64,000 bases of DNA. It comes from CALHVX01 sp039198065 (GTDB lineage: Bacteria; Pseudomonadota; Gammaproteobacteria; Pseudomonadales; Azotimanducaceae). How positions within the stretch are numbered: the stretch's first letter is position 1; each line of letters starts with the position of its first letter. The position numbers were made by a program, and so were the translations under genes. The DNA lies in the NCBI GenBank assembly GCA_039198065.1, contig JBCCTU010000002.1, positions 124,001 through 188,000 on the forward strand, written 5' to 3'. This document shows, piece after piece, positions 42,851-51,291 of this stretch. The notes under the pieces were generated by a model. It had not been told where the DNA came from, did no database searches, and was given only the letters and a program-made list of their open reading frames with translations.

Positions 42851-43519
42851 ATGAATCGCGGTACGACGTTCGGTTTCCTCAGGCGCTTGTGGTCGACGAC
42901 CCGTTGGGCCTCTTGTCACTCAGCCTTTGCGGTACTGCTGCTGGGGGTTTCGATCGCCGGTGAGCTGGCGGCGGAGATGCCCCAAAGTGCCATGGAGCTG
43001 TTGCACATTCAGACCTTCGACTGGTCAGACCGCAGGGATCGGGTGGCCTTGGCGAAAGATCTGGGTGAGCGGGTGGACGAGCTGCTGGAACGGATCCCTT
43101 CGCAGAAACCCGAAGAACGAGCGCGCCTAGCCAAACGCGAAGCGCGCTTGAAAACGGAGGATCCCCAGGCGCTGTCGCGGCTCTACCTGTCCGCCGCCTT
43201 TCAGCATCTGAGCCTCGAGCAGCAGCTCGACGGCGTTCTGACCGGCCTGGCGTGCGTCCGCAACAGCGAGCAAGTTGCCGTAGAAATGCAGTGTTGGAGC
43301 CGAGTTTCCATTGGACTGTTGCAAGAAGACAAGCTGCGCGTGGCACTGCAAACGCTGCGGCGCAGCCGCCGCATGGCTCCACGTCGGGAAGAACCGCTTT
43401 TTCAAAAGGATCCGCAACTGTGGTTTTCCCAGTTCGGACTGGGCGTCGTCGTTCACATCCTTGAGCCTTACCTTAGCGCGCGAGCTCAATCGCTGTTGGA
43501 CGTGAGTGCAGCGCGGTGA
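42851..43519 (+). CDS. Hypothetical exported protein
   Basis: About 222 residues, unrecognised. A twin-Arg-free signal-type N-terminus (FGFLRRLWSTTRW ... FAVLLLGVSIAGELAA) is followed by a helical, charged region (DRVALAKDLGERVDELLERI) and a sequence with two cysteines (LACVR, MQCWSR). Start options are ATG 42851 or 42818. The stop overlaps the GTG of the downstream TPR gene, so the two products probably work together. Related genes cannot be named. Confidence 0.6.
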   Translation: MNRGTTFGFLRRLWSTTRWASCHSAFAVLLLGVSIAGELAAEMPQSAMELLHIQTFDWSDRRDRVALAKDLGERVDELLERIPSQKPEERARLAKREARLKTEDPQALSRLYLSAAFQHLSLEQQLDGVLTGLACVRNSEQVAVEMQCWSRVSIGLLQEDKLRVALQTLRRSRRMAPRREEPLFQKDPQLWFSQFGLGVVVHILEPYLSARAQSLLDVSAAR

Positions 43520-44112
43520 TTAGGGTCAAATGGCGTGTCGTGCTCGGCCTGCTCGCGGCCCTTCCCGGGTCTGGTCTCGCGGCGGAGACCGTCCTCTTCA
43601 ACGAATCGCCGGCTTACCTCTGCTACCTGGCCGCCAATGAGCGGCGGCCGCGGGATGAAGGTCTCGAGGACTGCGACGCAGCGATTGCGAAGGAAAACCT
43701 CACCCCTACGGCACTGGCGGCGACGCTCTCGAATCGAGGTCTGTTGCGGGCGCGCGGGGGAGCGATCGAGGCGGCGCTCAGCGATCATGATCGCGCCGTG
43801 CGGTTGACTCCGGAGGTGGCGAGCCTGTTTATCAACCGAGCGAATGCCTACACGCTGCGGGAGCAGTTTTTGCCGGCCTTGCAGGATCTGGACTACGCGG
43901 TCGCGCTTGGCGACGAACAGGTGCACCTGGCCTTCTACAATCGGGCGCTGATCCATCAACGGCTCGGCAATCTTGCCGCAGCGCGCTCGGATGCCGAGGC
44001 TGCACTGGCCACGGTTCCAGAGTCGGATCGCTACGCCTCGCTGCTGGAAAGCTTGAGCCCCGGTGCTCGGCAACCGGATGCGGACGACGACATTGAGCCG
44101 TCGACGCCCTGA
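43516..44112 (+). CDS. Exported TPR-repeat protein
   Basis: A 198-residue protein with a signal peptide (VVLGLLAALPGSGLAAE) and about three tetratricopeptide repeats (ALAATLSNRGLLRARGGAIEAALSDHDRAVRLTPE, LFINRANAYTLREQFLPALQDLDYAVALG, AFYNRALIHQRLGNLAAARSDAEAALATVPE). TPRs bind partner proteins. The start overlaps the preceding exported protein gene by 4 nt (GTGA). A periplasmic assembly role is possible. Confidence 0.8.
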   Translation: MIRVKWRVVLGLLAALPGSGLAAETVLFNESPAYLCYLAANERRPRDEGLEDCDAAIAKENLTPTALAATLSNRGLLRARGGAIEAALSDHDRAVRLTPEVASLFINRANAYTLREQFLPALQDLDYAVALGDEQVHLAFYNRALIHQRLGNLAAARSDAEAALATVPESDRYASLLESLSPGARQPDADDDIEPSTP

Positions 44113-44222
44113 CGTCGATCGTCCGGCGTACCTGAGTACCGGGTGCGCTTAGGGACCTTGCCGGCGGAACTTCCGGGGCCATGGCGCTCTACCCTGACAT
44201 GCACTTGAGAAAGGAGCCCCTG

Positions 44223-45680
44223 ATGGCACTCGTTGACACCGGCCTGTTGCGCACGGACGCCTACATCAATGGGCAGTGGATCGGCGCCGATGACGGCAGC
44301 CGGTTTGCCGTCGTTAACCCGGCCACCGGTGAACCGTTTGCAGAGATCGCGCGGTGCGGGCAGGCAGAAACGGCGCGGGCAATTGCGGCGGCTGATGCGG
44401 CCCTGCCCGCCTGGCGGGCGCTGTCCGCGATCGAGCGTAGCCGCTACCTGCGGCGATTGTTCGAGCTGATGATGGAGCATCAGGACGATCTGGCCCGGTT
44501 GCTCACCCTTGAGCAGGGCAAACCGCTCGCCGAGGCGAGTGGAGAAATTGCCTACGGGGCCAGCTTTCTTGAGTGGTTTGCGGAGGAGGCCCGGCGCATT
44601 TATGGCGACGTGATCCCATCGACATCACCGGATCAGCGCTTGCTTGTGCTCAAGCAGCCCGTGGGGGTCGTTGCCTGCGTTACGCCGTGGAATTTTCCGA
44701 ACGCAATGTTGACGCGAAAGATCGGACCTGCCCTTGCCGTAGGCTGTACTGTGGTCTGCAAACCGGCAACGGCAACGCCGCTGTCGGCGCTGGCGATTGC
44801 TGAACTAGCGGATCGCGCCGGGATTCCGGCGGGCGTCATCAACGTGGTGGCTGGGCACACCGCGGCCATCGGTGACGAACTGACCGGTAACCCGACGGTC
44901 CGCAAGCTAACGTTCACCGGCTCGACGGAAGTGGGTAAAGACCTCATCCGCGCCTGTGCCGGTACGGTCAAACGTACCTCTATGGAACTGGGCGGAAACG
45001 CCCCGTTCATTGTCCTCGATGACGCCGATCTCGATGCGGCGGTGGAGGGCGCGATTGCCTCGAAGTTCCGCAACGCCGGGCAAACGTGCGTGTGTGCGAA
45101 TCGGATTCTTGTTCAGCGCTCAGTCCACGAGGCGTTTGCAGACAAGCTCGCCTCCGCAGCGCGCGCCCTGGTCGTCGGCAATGGGCTTGATGAGGGCGTC
45201 GACATCGGTCCGCTCATCGACGAGCCGGCCGCCGACTCGGCGCTCGAGTTCATTAGCGATGCCGCGCAGCGTGGCGCTCGGGTGCTCACCGGAGGGCAGA
45301 AGACGCAGCAGGGTGGCGCGTTTCTCGAACCGACGGTGTTGGCCGGCGCGACCCCTGAGATGCGGGTGTTTCAAGAAGAAATCTTTGGTCCCGTGGCGCC
45401 GCTGGTCGCGTTTGATACCGACGACGATGCGGTCGCGCTCGCCAACGATACGGAGTTCGGTCTGGCGTCGTACTTCTACTCTCGGGATGTCGGGCGTATC
45501 TGGCGCCTTGCGGAGCGCATTGACTACGGCATCGTTGGGATCAACACCGGGTTGATCAGTAACGCCGCCGCGCCCTTTGGCGGCATGAAGGAATCAGGCA
45601 GCGGTCGCGAGGGCTCCCGCTACGGTTGCGATGAATACCTGGAGATCAAATACCTGTGCCTCGCCGGGCTGGCAGGTTGA
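44223..45680 (+). CDS. gabD: Succinate/glutarate-semialdehyde dehydrogenase
   Basis: A 485-residue aldehyde dehydrogenase of the GabD type, oxidising succinate or glutarate semialdehyde with NAD(P). Signature KFRNAGQTCVCANR with nucleophile C289, general base E255 in SMELGGNAP and N-terminal DAYINGQWIGAD are close to GabD proteins. The ATG at 44223 follows AGAAAGGAG. It is a single-gene unit. GABA or lysine catabolism is inferred from family only. Confidence 0.9.
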   Translation: MALVDTGLLRTDAYINGQWIGADDGSRFAVVNPATGEPFAEIARCGQAETARAIAAADAALPAWRALSAIERSRYLRRLFELMMEHQDDLARLLTLEQGKPLAEASGEIAYGASFLEWFAEEARRIYGDVIPSTSPDQRLLVLKQPVGVVACVTPWNFPNAMLTRKIGPALAVGCTVVCKPATATPLSALAIAELADRAGIPAGVINVVAGHTAAIGDELTGNPTVRKLTFTGSTEVGKDLIRACAGTVKRTSMELGGNAPFIVLDDADLDAAVEGAIASKFRNAGQTCVCANRILVQRSVHEAFADKLASAARALVVGNGLDEGVDIGPLIDEPAADSALEFISDAAQRGARVLTGGQKTQQGGAFLEPTVLAGATPEMRVFQEEIFGPVAPLVAFDTDDDAVALANDTEFGLASYFYSRDVGRIWRLAERIDYGIVGINTGLISNAAAPFGGMKESGSGREGSRYGCDEYLEIKYLCLAGLAG

Positions 45681-45706
45681 AGCGGGGCAACAGCTAATCG
45701 CTGCGT

Positions 45707-45732
45707 AAAAGAAAAAGCCGCCTTGCGGCGGC
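45707..45732 (-). terminator. Leftward intrinsic terminator without an obvious gene
   Basis: On the minus strand, GCCGCC-GCAA-GGCGGC forms a 6-bp GC stem with a GNRA tetraloop, followed by TTTTTCTTTT (45707-45716). This is a textbook terminator. The plus strand continues with CCAAGC and has no T-run, so it does not serve gabD. No leftward gene upstream of it could be supported. Confidence 0.82.
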
Positions 45733-46032
45733 CCAAGCTACCCGGAACAGGCCCCAAATCGGCTGCCCTGGACGTGTGATTTTTGTTATGTCGTCCGAGT
45801 CCCGGTTTCGAGCGGCAAACCCCCCCGCTCCGACTCAATGCATCCCCTAGCCTCGCACGGCGTGCTGCCAGGCTATGGCGGTCTGCTCAGTCTTCTTTCT
45901 CTTCAGGCTACTTAGTCTTCTTGGCGATGTGCGCGCGACTGCTGTTGCATATGCCGCGTGCGGCTGACGTCTCGGCAGGGCGCCTTGAAAGAAACGTAAC
46001 AATAACTCGTTGATCAATCAATTGGTTAGAGT

Positions 46033-46050
46033 GAATTTCGCGAGAAATTC
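46033..46050. promoter_or_regulatory. AT-rich inverted repeat, candidate regulatory site
   Basis: GAATTTC (46033-46039) and GAAATTC (46044-46050) are exact inverted copies around GCGA. Upstream TTGATCAA (46010-46017) is another palindrome. In this otherwise GC-rich window the block looks like a promoter or operator, and it could drive the leftward transcript that ends at 45707. Confidence 0.35.
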
Positions 46051-46299
46051 TGAGATTTGCTCGTCCAAGGTCCAGAGTTCACGCCCAAAGCCGATAGAAC
46101 GGGGTGCGATGCGTGCTCCGATCGGCTGTGTCTCTGGACAGCGGCGTTTTCGCGCTGCTCCAGCTCGCTGGCGAAACGCTCTGATCGTGAAGTGTGACGC
46201 GGTGCCGGCGCAGGCCGTTTGATTCAATCGCCGGTGAGCGATGGTGTGAGTTATAGACCAGCCCCGCGGCAGGGATTTGCCGCCGGACCGAGACAGTTC

Positions 46300-47046
46300 A
46301 TGAGTGATCAAGAGGGCCTGGAAGAGGCGGTGTTTGTGTTTGCCGACGATCTGTCGGCAATCGCCTCCGAAATGCGTTACGTCGAATTCGAAGCACTGCT
46401 GAATCGCAGTGCCAGCCTCGAGCAATTCGCGGCCAGCGAAGTGCGGGCGGCTTACGCTGTCATCGGTGAGGGGCTCGCGATCCGGGCGCTGGTGTTCTTC
46501 GTCTTCAAGGTCGACGAGGAGGGATTGATCGACGATCGATTCAACGTACCGCTCCGGTATCTGGCGAAGCAGGCGGGCAAAGGCCCCGATCTTGGCAGTG
46601 GTAGACCGATCCGAATGGCCTGTCGCAGTCACTGCCCCGTGCCCTGGCAGGCCACGAATCTGTGGCAGCCCGAGGGCGTTGGCGATGTCCACCCGGCCAT
46701 TCGACTACAGAAAGCGGTCAAGCGAAACAAACTCGGCCTCAAGCCGCGGCGCGTTCACATCCCCGATGGTGAGAGCCCGGCAATCACGCAACAGGAACTC
46801 GAAGCCCGGCTGGCTCAGACGCTCGACAACCGCGGCCGTATCAATGTGCAGGCGCTGATCAACTCGCACAACGAGCAGCTTAAGCAGGTGGCTATGCAGT
46901 TCCGCCGTGAACTGGCGCAGCAGCAGCAGGGGTTCGGGGAGCAGCTGCGCGGCGCGCGGGAAGAGGTGCAGCGGTTGCGCCACGCGCTGCGCGCCGAGAA
47001 GAACCGCAATCGTCGGCTCCAGGAGCTGTTGCGCGGCGACGCCTAG
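46300..47046 (+). CDS. Conserved hypothetical protein with C-terminal coiled coil
   Basis: A 248-residue protein I do not recognise. The N-terminal half is a mixed domain (ASEMRYVEFEALLNRSASLEQF ... VFFVFKVDEEGLIDDRFNVPLRYLAKQ). A middle motif CRSHCPVPWQATNLWQP holds two cysteines. The C-terminal 80 residues are helical and rich in Gln, Arg and Glu (LKQVAMQFRRELAQQQQGF ... RLRHALRAEKNRNRRLQEL), a coiled coil. No signal or membrane segment. ATG 46300 was chosen over a GTG/ATG at 46219, which adds 27 low-quality residues. Confidence 0.68.
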   Translation: MSDQEGLEEAVFVFADDLSAIASEMRYVEFEALLNRSASLEQFAASEVRAAYAVIGEGLAIRALVFFVFKVDEEGLIDDRFNVPLRYLAKQAGKGPDLGSGRPIRMACRSHCPVPWQATNLWQPEGVGDVHPAIRLQKAVKRNKLGLKPRRVHIPDGESPAITQQELEARLAQTLDNRGRINVQALINSHNEQLKQVAMQFRRELAQQQQGFGEQLRGAREEVQRLRHALRAEKNRNRRLQELLRGDA

Positions 47047-47147
47047 CCGGGACTGCTGGCGTTTCATCTGCGGCAATCATCCACCACAATCGGTGCACGC
47101 GAGCGGGCCTAACCTCGACCCGTCCAGCAGCAGTGTGGAGCGCCGGT

Positions 47148-47774
47148 GTGTTGATTGAAGTATTTTCAGACTTCCTCTGTCCGTGGTGCTTCATCGGTGA
47201 ACGCCGGTTGACCCAGGTTCTGGCGCGGATCGATCGCGACGTAGAGCTTCACTTTCGCGCCTATCTCTTGAAACCGGACCTAACTGCCGAAGGTGCGGAT
47301 CGAGCAGCGCTCTTGACGGAACGCTATGGCGCTCAGGCCGATCTCGCGCGCGCACCGGCTCGGGTCGCAGAGGCAGCTGCGGAAGACGGTATCGAGCTGC
47401 GCTATGACCGGATTACCCGAGTGCCCGATACGCGCCTGGCGCACGCGGTCATGGCCCGTTACCAGGCCGAGGGCGCGGCGGCGACGGAACGCCTGGAGCT
47501 CGCCGATGCGTTGTTCCAGGCGTACTTTCAGCAGGGCAAGGATCTCGCGGATCCGGAGCAGCTGGCGGAGGTCGTGGCGCCGTTCCCGGTGAGCGTCGCC
47601 AACGCACGTCGTGACGATCCGACTGTCGTTGCGGATCTCGAGCTGGGCCGGCAGCGCGAAGTCGTCGGTGTGCCGAACGTCTGGTTTGCGCAACGCTTCT
47701 CGCTGCCCGGCGTGCAAAGTGCATCTACCCTCGAACACTTCGTGTTGCGGGCACTTGAGCGACTGAGCAGCTGA
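47148..47774 (+). CDS. DsbA-family (FrnE-like) thiol oxidoreductase
   Basis: A 208-residue thioredoxin-fold protein of the DSBA/2-hydroxychromene-2-carboxylate isomerase group. The redox motif C11-P-W-C14 is in FSDFLCPWCFIG. The cis-Pro region is VGVPNVWFAQRF. No signal peptide, so it is cytosolic like FrnE and the polyketide-associated DsbA proteins. It may shuffle thiols or isomerise a metabolite. Starts at GTG 47133, GTG 47148 or TTG 47151 are all possible; 47148 lies just before the conserved strand. Confidence 0.88.
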   Translation: MLIEVFSDFLCPWCFIGERRLTQVLARIDRDVELHFRAYLLKPDLTAEGADRAALLTERYGAQADLARAPARVAEAAAEDGIELRYDRITRVPDTRLAHAVMARYQAEGAAATERLELADALFQAYFQQGKDLADPEQLAEVVAPFPVSVANARRDDPTVVADLELGRQREVVGVPNVWFAQRFSLPGVQSASTLEHFVLRALERLSS

Positions 47775-47817
47775 GCAGCTCGCCCCGCGCTACGCGGAAC
47801 GCGCGGCAGTAACGGCG

Positions 47818-48702
47818 TTAGATCTGTTGGTCCATGTCGTGGGCCGGCAGTCGCTGTTCGCTTTGTTCGTCCTGCCGTGCAACAACGCTAGCTGGAACGC
47901 CCGCGACAGTTACCTTCGCGGGTACATCCTTCAGCACGACGCTGCCGGCGGCGACTTTTGCACCGTCACCGACGCTGATGTTGCCGATGACTTTGCTGCC
48001 TGCAGAGAGCAACACACCACGGCCGATTTTGGGGTGCCGATCGCCTGAGGTCTTCCCGGTCCCACCAAGCGTGACCGAGTGCAGGATCGAAACGTCGTCG
48101 CCTACAACCGCGGTCTCACCAATCACGATGCCCGTGGCGTGATCGAACATGATCCCCGAGCCAAGCCGTGCTGCGGGGTGGATGTCGACGCCAAGCGTGA
48201 CGCTGATCTGGTTCTGCAGAAAGCTGGCCAGCGTTTGCCGGCCCTGACGCCACAACCAGTGAGCAACGCGATGTGCCTGCAGTGCGTGGAAGCCTTTGAA
48301 AAATAGAAATGCCGTCGACAGGTCCTCGCAGGCGGGATCTCGGGTGTAGGTTGCCAATAGATCGATAACGGCCGACTGCAGGATGGACTCATCTTCATCC
48401 ATCGCTTCGACAACGACGTCCCGAATCAGCATCGTTGGGATCATCGGGTTGTCGAGTTTGCTCGCCAGCCGGAATGACAGCCCAGCTGCGAAACTTTCGT
48501 GGTTGAGAATCGTGGCGTAGAAGTAGCTGCCGAGAATCGGTTCTTCCGTTGCTTTGCGGCTTGCCTCGAGCTTTAGCTCTGCCCAAATGTCATCTACGGC
48601 CAGATGTCTACCGTCGATTCGCTCGACTTCCGACAACAACGCCGTAAGCCGTTCCCGTTCGTTACCGATGGGGGTCAAGGCATCCGATGCATGGGGGGCC
48701 AT
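47818..48702 (-). CDS. cysE: Serine O-acetyltransferase
   Basis: A 294-residue CysE. The N-terminal helical domain is followed by hexapeptide beta-helix with catalytic DHATGIVIGETAVVGDD and GKTSGDRHPKIG. It makes O-acetylserine from serine and acetyl-CoA for cysteine synthesis. The C-terminal tail ends in -DQQI; the terminal Ile fits the CysK-binding, feedback-related tail. It is a single-gene leftward unit. The start is ATG 48702. Confidence 0.96.
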   Translation of the reverse strand: MAPHASDALTPIGNERERLTALLSEVERIDGRHLAVDDIWAELKLEASRKATEEPILGSYFYATILNHESFAAGLSFRLASKLDNPMIPTMLIRDVVVEAMDEDESILQSAVIDLLATYTRDPACEDLSTAFLFFKGFHALQAHRVAHWLWRQGRQTLASFLQNQISVTLGVDIHPAARLGSGIMFDHATGIVIGETAVVGDDVSILHSVTLGGTGKTSGDRHPKIGRGVLLSAGSKVIGNISVGDGAKVAAGSVVLKDVPAKVTVAGVPASVVARQDEQSEQRLPAHDMDQQI

Positions 48703-48810
48703 CCTGATCTCCGTACGATTCCGGTGGCTGCGGGCGCGAGCCTACGCTCTTACCCAGGACGGAACAATGCATTGATCGGGAGTAATTGCAGGGCCTTTAC
48801 CGCGATCCAT

Positions 48811-48830
48811 CGCGATGGGTCGCGATGGGT
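48811..48830. repeat. Tandem 10-bp direct repeat in the cysE-nadK gap
   Basis: CGCGATGGGT occurs twice in tandem (48811-48820, 48821-48830), with a degenerate third unit (CCCGATCTGT) following. It is in the 218-bp divergent gap between cysE and nadK and could be a regulator site. Confidence 0.35.
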
Positions 48831-48920
48831 CCCGATCTGTTCTTAGCACGGTGGTTGTCTGACCAATCGGGCTTCGGTAGGGTCCGGGCGGTGTTGTTTG
48901 CTTGATCAGGACTGTCGACG

Positions 48921-49844
48921 GTGGAGTGGATCGAGGAGCCAAGCTTTCAGCGGGTCGGACTCGTCGCGCGTCGCAGTCGTTACGCTGAGGCCGTGGATCC
49001 CGCGGTTCTCGACAGTGTGCGCGATGTCGCGGCCCTCGTAGAGGAGGCGGAGATTGAGCTGCTCGTTGAGCAAAAGACGGCGCGAGCGCTGGACCGGTCC
49101 AGCGACTCAGATGTCAGCCGCGCGGATCTCGGTAAACATTGCGATCTAGTCATCGTCGTTGGTGGCGACGGCAGTCTTCTCGGTGTCGGTCGTGAGCTTG
49201 CGGGCAGTCGGGTTCCCGTTATCGGAGTAAACCGTGGCGCGCTCGGTTTCCTTGCCGGTGTTGCACCGGAAGAGATCGCGACGCAGCTCAAGCAGGTGTT
49301 GCTGGGTAAGTACGTCGCCGAGGACCACTTTCTCCTCGAGGCCTGGGTTGAGCGTGATGGGGAAGAGCGTTCCCGCTCTGTGGCCTTGAACGATGTGGTG
49401 GTCCACCCCGGGTCCATGGCACGGATGCTCGAGATCTCGCTGACGATCGATGGACAGTACGTCTACGATCAACGATCCGATGGCTTGATCGTTGCCTCGC
49501 CGACGGGATCCACAGCCTATGCGCTTTCGGCAGGTGGGCCGATCATGCATCCGAGTTTGAACGCGGTAGTTATCGTGCCGATGTTTCCGCACACGTTGAC
49601 CTCGCGGCCGTTGGTGGTCGGTGGGGACTCGCAGCTGGACATCCGTATCGGTGCGCAGGGTTACCCAACCGCAGAAGCAAGCTGTGATTCGCAGGTCCAT
49701 CAAGCGCTCGAGGTCGATGACGTTCTGCACATTGCCAAGTACCCGGTGCCGCTAAAGCTGCTGTACCCACTGGAACACAGCTTTTACGGCGCGTGCCGGA
49801 GCAAGCTGGATTGGGCCAGCCGGCTCGGAAAAACTGGAGCCTGA
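48921..49844 (+). CDS. nadK: NAD kinase
   Basis: A 307-residue ATP-NAD kinase producing NADP. The defining motif VVGGDGSLL (D83) is followed by GVNRGALGFLAGV, and the phosphate-binding DGLIVASPTGSTAYALSAGG is complete. Start is GTG 48921, with no strong Shine-Dalgarno and 218 nt from cysE. It is followed 32 nt later by an alpha/beta hydrolase. Confidence 0.96.
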   Translation: MEWIEEPSFQRVGLVARRSRYAEAVDPAVLDSVRDVAALVEEAEIELLVEQKTARALDRSSDSDVSRADLGKHCDLVIVVGGDGSLLGVGRELAGSRVPVIGVNRGALGFLAGVAPEEIATQLKQVLLGKYVAEDHFLLEAWVERDGEERSRSVALNDVVVHPGSMARMLEISLTIDGQYVYDQRSDGLIVASPTGSTAYALSAGGPIMHPSLNAVVIVPMFPHTLTSRPLVVGGDSQLDIRIGAQGYPTAEASCDSQVHQALEVDDVLHIAKYPVPLKLLYPLEHSFYGACRSKLDWASRLGKTGA

Positions 49845-49876
49845 CAGGGCTTCCGTCGCATGATTCAGGAGGCTCT

Positions 49877-50599
49877 GTGCCCAGCTATTTAAGCGCCGAC
49901 GCGGAACTGTATTACGAAGACGACGGGGCCGGGTTTCCGATCCTCTTCATTGCTCCCGGGGGTATGCGCTCAGCGATCCCGCTGTGGGCAAATGCACCCT
50001 GGCACCCGATCGATGCACTGCGCGACAGCTATCGGACCATTGCCATGGATCAGCGCAATGCGGGCCAGTCCCGAGGCGCTGTTGCTGCGGATCACGGCTG
50101 GCATACCTACCGCGACGATCAGTTGGCGTTGCTTGATCATCTGGGCGTTGAGCGCTGTCACCTCGTCGGTATGTGTATCGGTGGGTCCTACGGCCTGAAT
50201 CTGTTGGCGCACGCACCGGATCGATTCGCGTCTGCTGTTTTGTTTCAGCCCATTGGGTTGGATGGTAATCGGGACGTGTTTCACGAGCTCTTCGATGGCT
50301 GGGCCGAAACGCTAGAAGACGAACACGATGCGGTGAGTCCATCGGCTTGGACGCAGTTTCGCAGCAATCTGTTCGACGGTGATTTCGTGTTCAGCGTCAG
50401 CCGGGAGACCGTCGCCGGGATTAACGTACCGCTGCTCATCCCATGCGGAGAAGACGTGTATCACCCGCGCAGCACGTCGCTCGAAATTGTGGCGCAAGCA
50501 CCGCGGGCAACTTTGCTTGAGCCTTGGAAAACGCCCGACGCCGTACCGTCGGCACGACAGACGGTGACCGACTTTCTTGCCCGTCACACTCCGGCCTGA
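49877..50599 (+). CDS. Alpha/beta hydrolase fold protein with Cys nucleophile elbow
   Basis: A 240-residue alpha/beta-hydrolase. Oxyanion region FIAPGG, DQRNAGQSRG loop, and the nucleophile elbow LVGMCIGGSYG in which Cys100 replaces the usual Ser. A late Asp-like region is PCGEDVYHP, but the usual C-terminal catalytic His is not evident: the expected spot reads EPWKTPDAV. It could be an inactive or dienelactone-hydrolase-like enzyme. The GTG at 49877 is fixed by CAGGAGG. Upstream in-frame sequence overlaps nadK. Function is unknown. Confidence 0.85.
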   Translation: MPSYLSADAELYYEDDGAGFPILFIAPGGMRSAIPLWANAPWHPIDALRDSYRTIAMDQRNAGQSRGAVAADHGWHTYRDDQLALLDHLGVERCHLVGMCIGGSYGLNLLAHAPDRFASAVLFQPIGLDGNRDVFHELFDGWAETLEDEHDAVSPSAWTQFRSNLFDGDFVFSVSRETVAGINVPLLIPCGEDVYHPRSTSLEIVAQAPRATLLEPWKTPDAVPSARQTVTDFLARHTPA

Positions 50600-50624
50600 G
50601 CTTCCGGACCCCGTTGAAAACCGG

Positions 50625-51266
50625 CTAGGGCCGCCGGGTCCCCGGCAGCGCCTGTAAATCCTGAGGGTGGTCAACGTCTTGGCCGATGCCCGGATCGTCG
50701 ACCGCTAACCACAGCGTATCGCTGTGGTAGCGCCGCAGCAGCTGTCCCGCACCGCGCTCGCCCGCGAGATCGGTCATGAGATCGAGCACCGGTGCGTTGA
50801 TGCCAATCGGGTGTCCCGGTACCCCGTTGTGCCGTGGGCGCACGATTCGCCGCGGGCTCGAAGGTTGTGCAGCGAGCGTCGTGGCGAGCACTCGGAGTGT
50901 CGGCGCAGTAATCGATGGCATGTCCCCGAGTGCCATCAGCGCGTGGCTGCAGCCACGATCGAGTGCCTCCATGGCCAGGTAACTGACCGTGTGACCGAGC
51001 CCCAGAGCCGCGTCCTCGGGATAGCAGACTGCCGTACCCAAGGGCAGGGATAGCGATTCCTTAAGTTCCGTCCAGAGCCCGTCGTCCCCGGGCCGCAGCG
51101 CGATAAGCATCGGCCACTGCACCGTGCAGAGCGTGAGAAGCGTCGTTTCAAGCAGGGCCCGGTCGCTCCCCGGGACCTGCGCGCGCCGCTTGTCGCTGCC
51201 GAAGCGACGACTTTGTCCGGCCGCCATGACCAGAATCCAGTGCTGCTGCGGCGCGAGTCCGGTCAC
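50625..51266 (-). CDS. MocA/MobA-like nucleotidyltransferase
   Basis: A 213-residue NTP-transferase of the MocA/CoxD-related family. Motif WILVMAAGQSRRFGSDKR binds CTP/GTP in family members that add nucleotides to molybdopterin cofactor; ALGDMPSI is the metal motif. It probably makes molybdopterin cytosine dinucleotide. The GTG at 51266 lies 25 nt after the XdhC stop and starts the conserved region. It forms a pair with XdhC, as in other molybdenum hydroxylase maturation clusters, although the enzyme itself is not in the window. Confidence 0.88.
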   Translation of the reverse strand: MTGLAPQQHWILVMAAGQSRRFGSDKRRAQVPGSDRALLETTLLTLCTVQWPMLIALRPGDDGLWTELKESLSLPLGTAVCYPEDAALGLGHTVSYLAMEALDRGCSHALMALGDMPSITAPTLRVLATTLAAQPSSPRRIVRPRHNGVPGHPIGINAPVLDLMTDLAGERGAGQLLRRYHSDTLWLAVDDPGIGQDVDHPQDLQALPGTRRP

Positions 51267-51291
51267 GGGGGTATTGCGCGGAGCCGTCCAG

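Larger units (their letters stand above)
45681..46299. other. 619-bp gene-poor region
   Basis: Between gabD and a hypothetical gene. It contains a strong leftward terminator (45707-45732), several potential hairpins around 45790-45870, AT-rich sequence with a palindrome (46033-46050), and no convincing protein gene. It is lower in GC than its neighbours around 46000-46060. A non-coding RNA on the minus strand is possible but not identified. Confidence 0.6.

Noticed and set aside
45847..46017. Leftward 56-codon frame starting at a TTG (INELLLRFFQG...)
   Set aside because: No ribosome site, no homologue recognised and a TTG start. It cannot be supported as a gene, although it lies upstream of the orphan terminator.
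46018..46692. Minus-strand ORF of 224 codons as a real gene
   Set aside because: Most of it is antisense to the plus gene at 46300-47046, which has better domain structure and coiled-coil composition. Only the last 30 codons outside the overlap look protein-like, so I list that part as a weak finding.
47785..47806. Hairpin CCGCGC...GCGCGG between the DsbA-like gene and cysE as an intrinsic terminator
   Set aside because: It has no T-run on either strand, so it is not supported as an intrinsic terminator.
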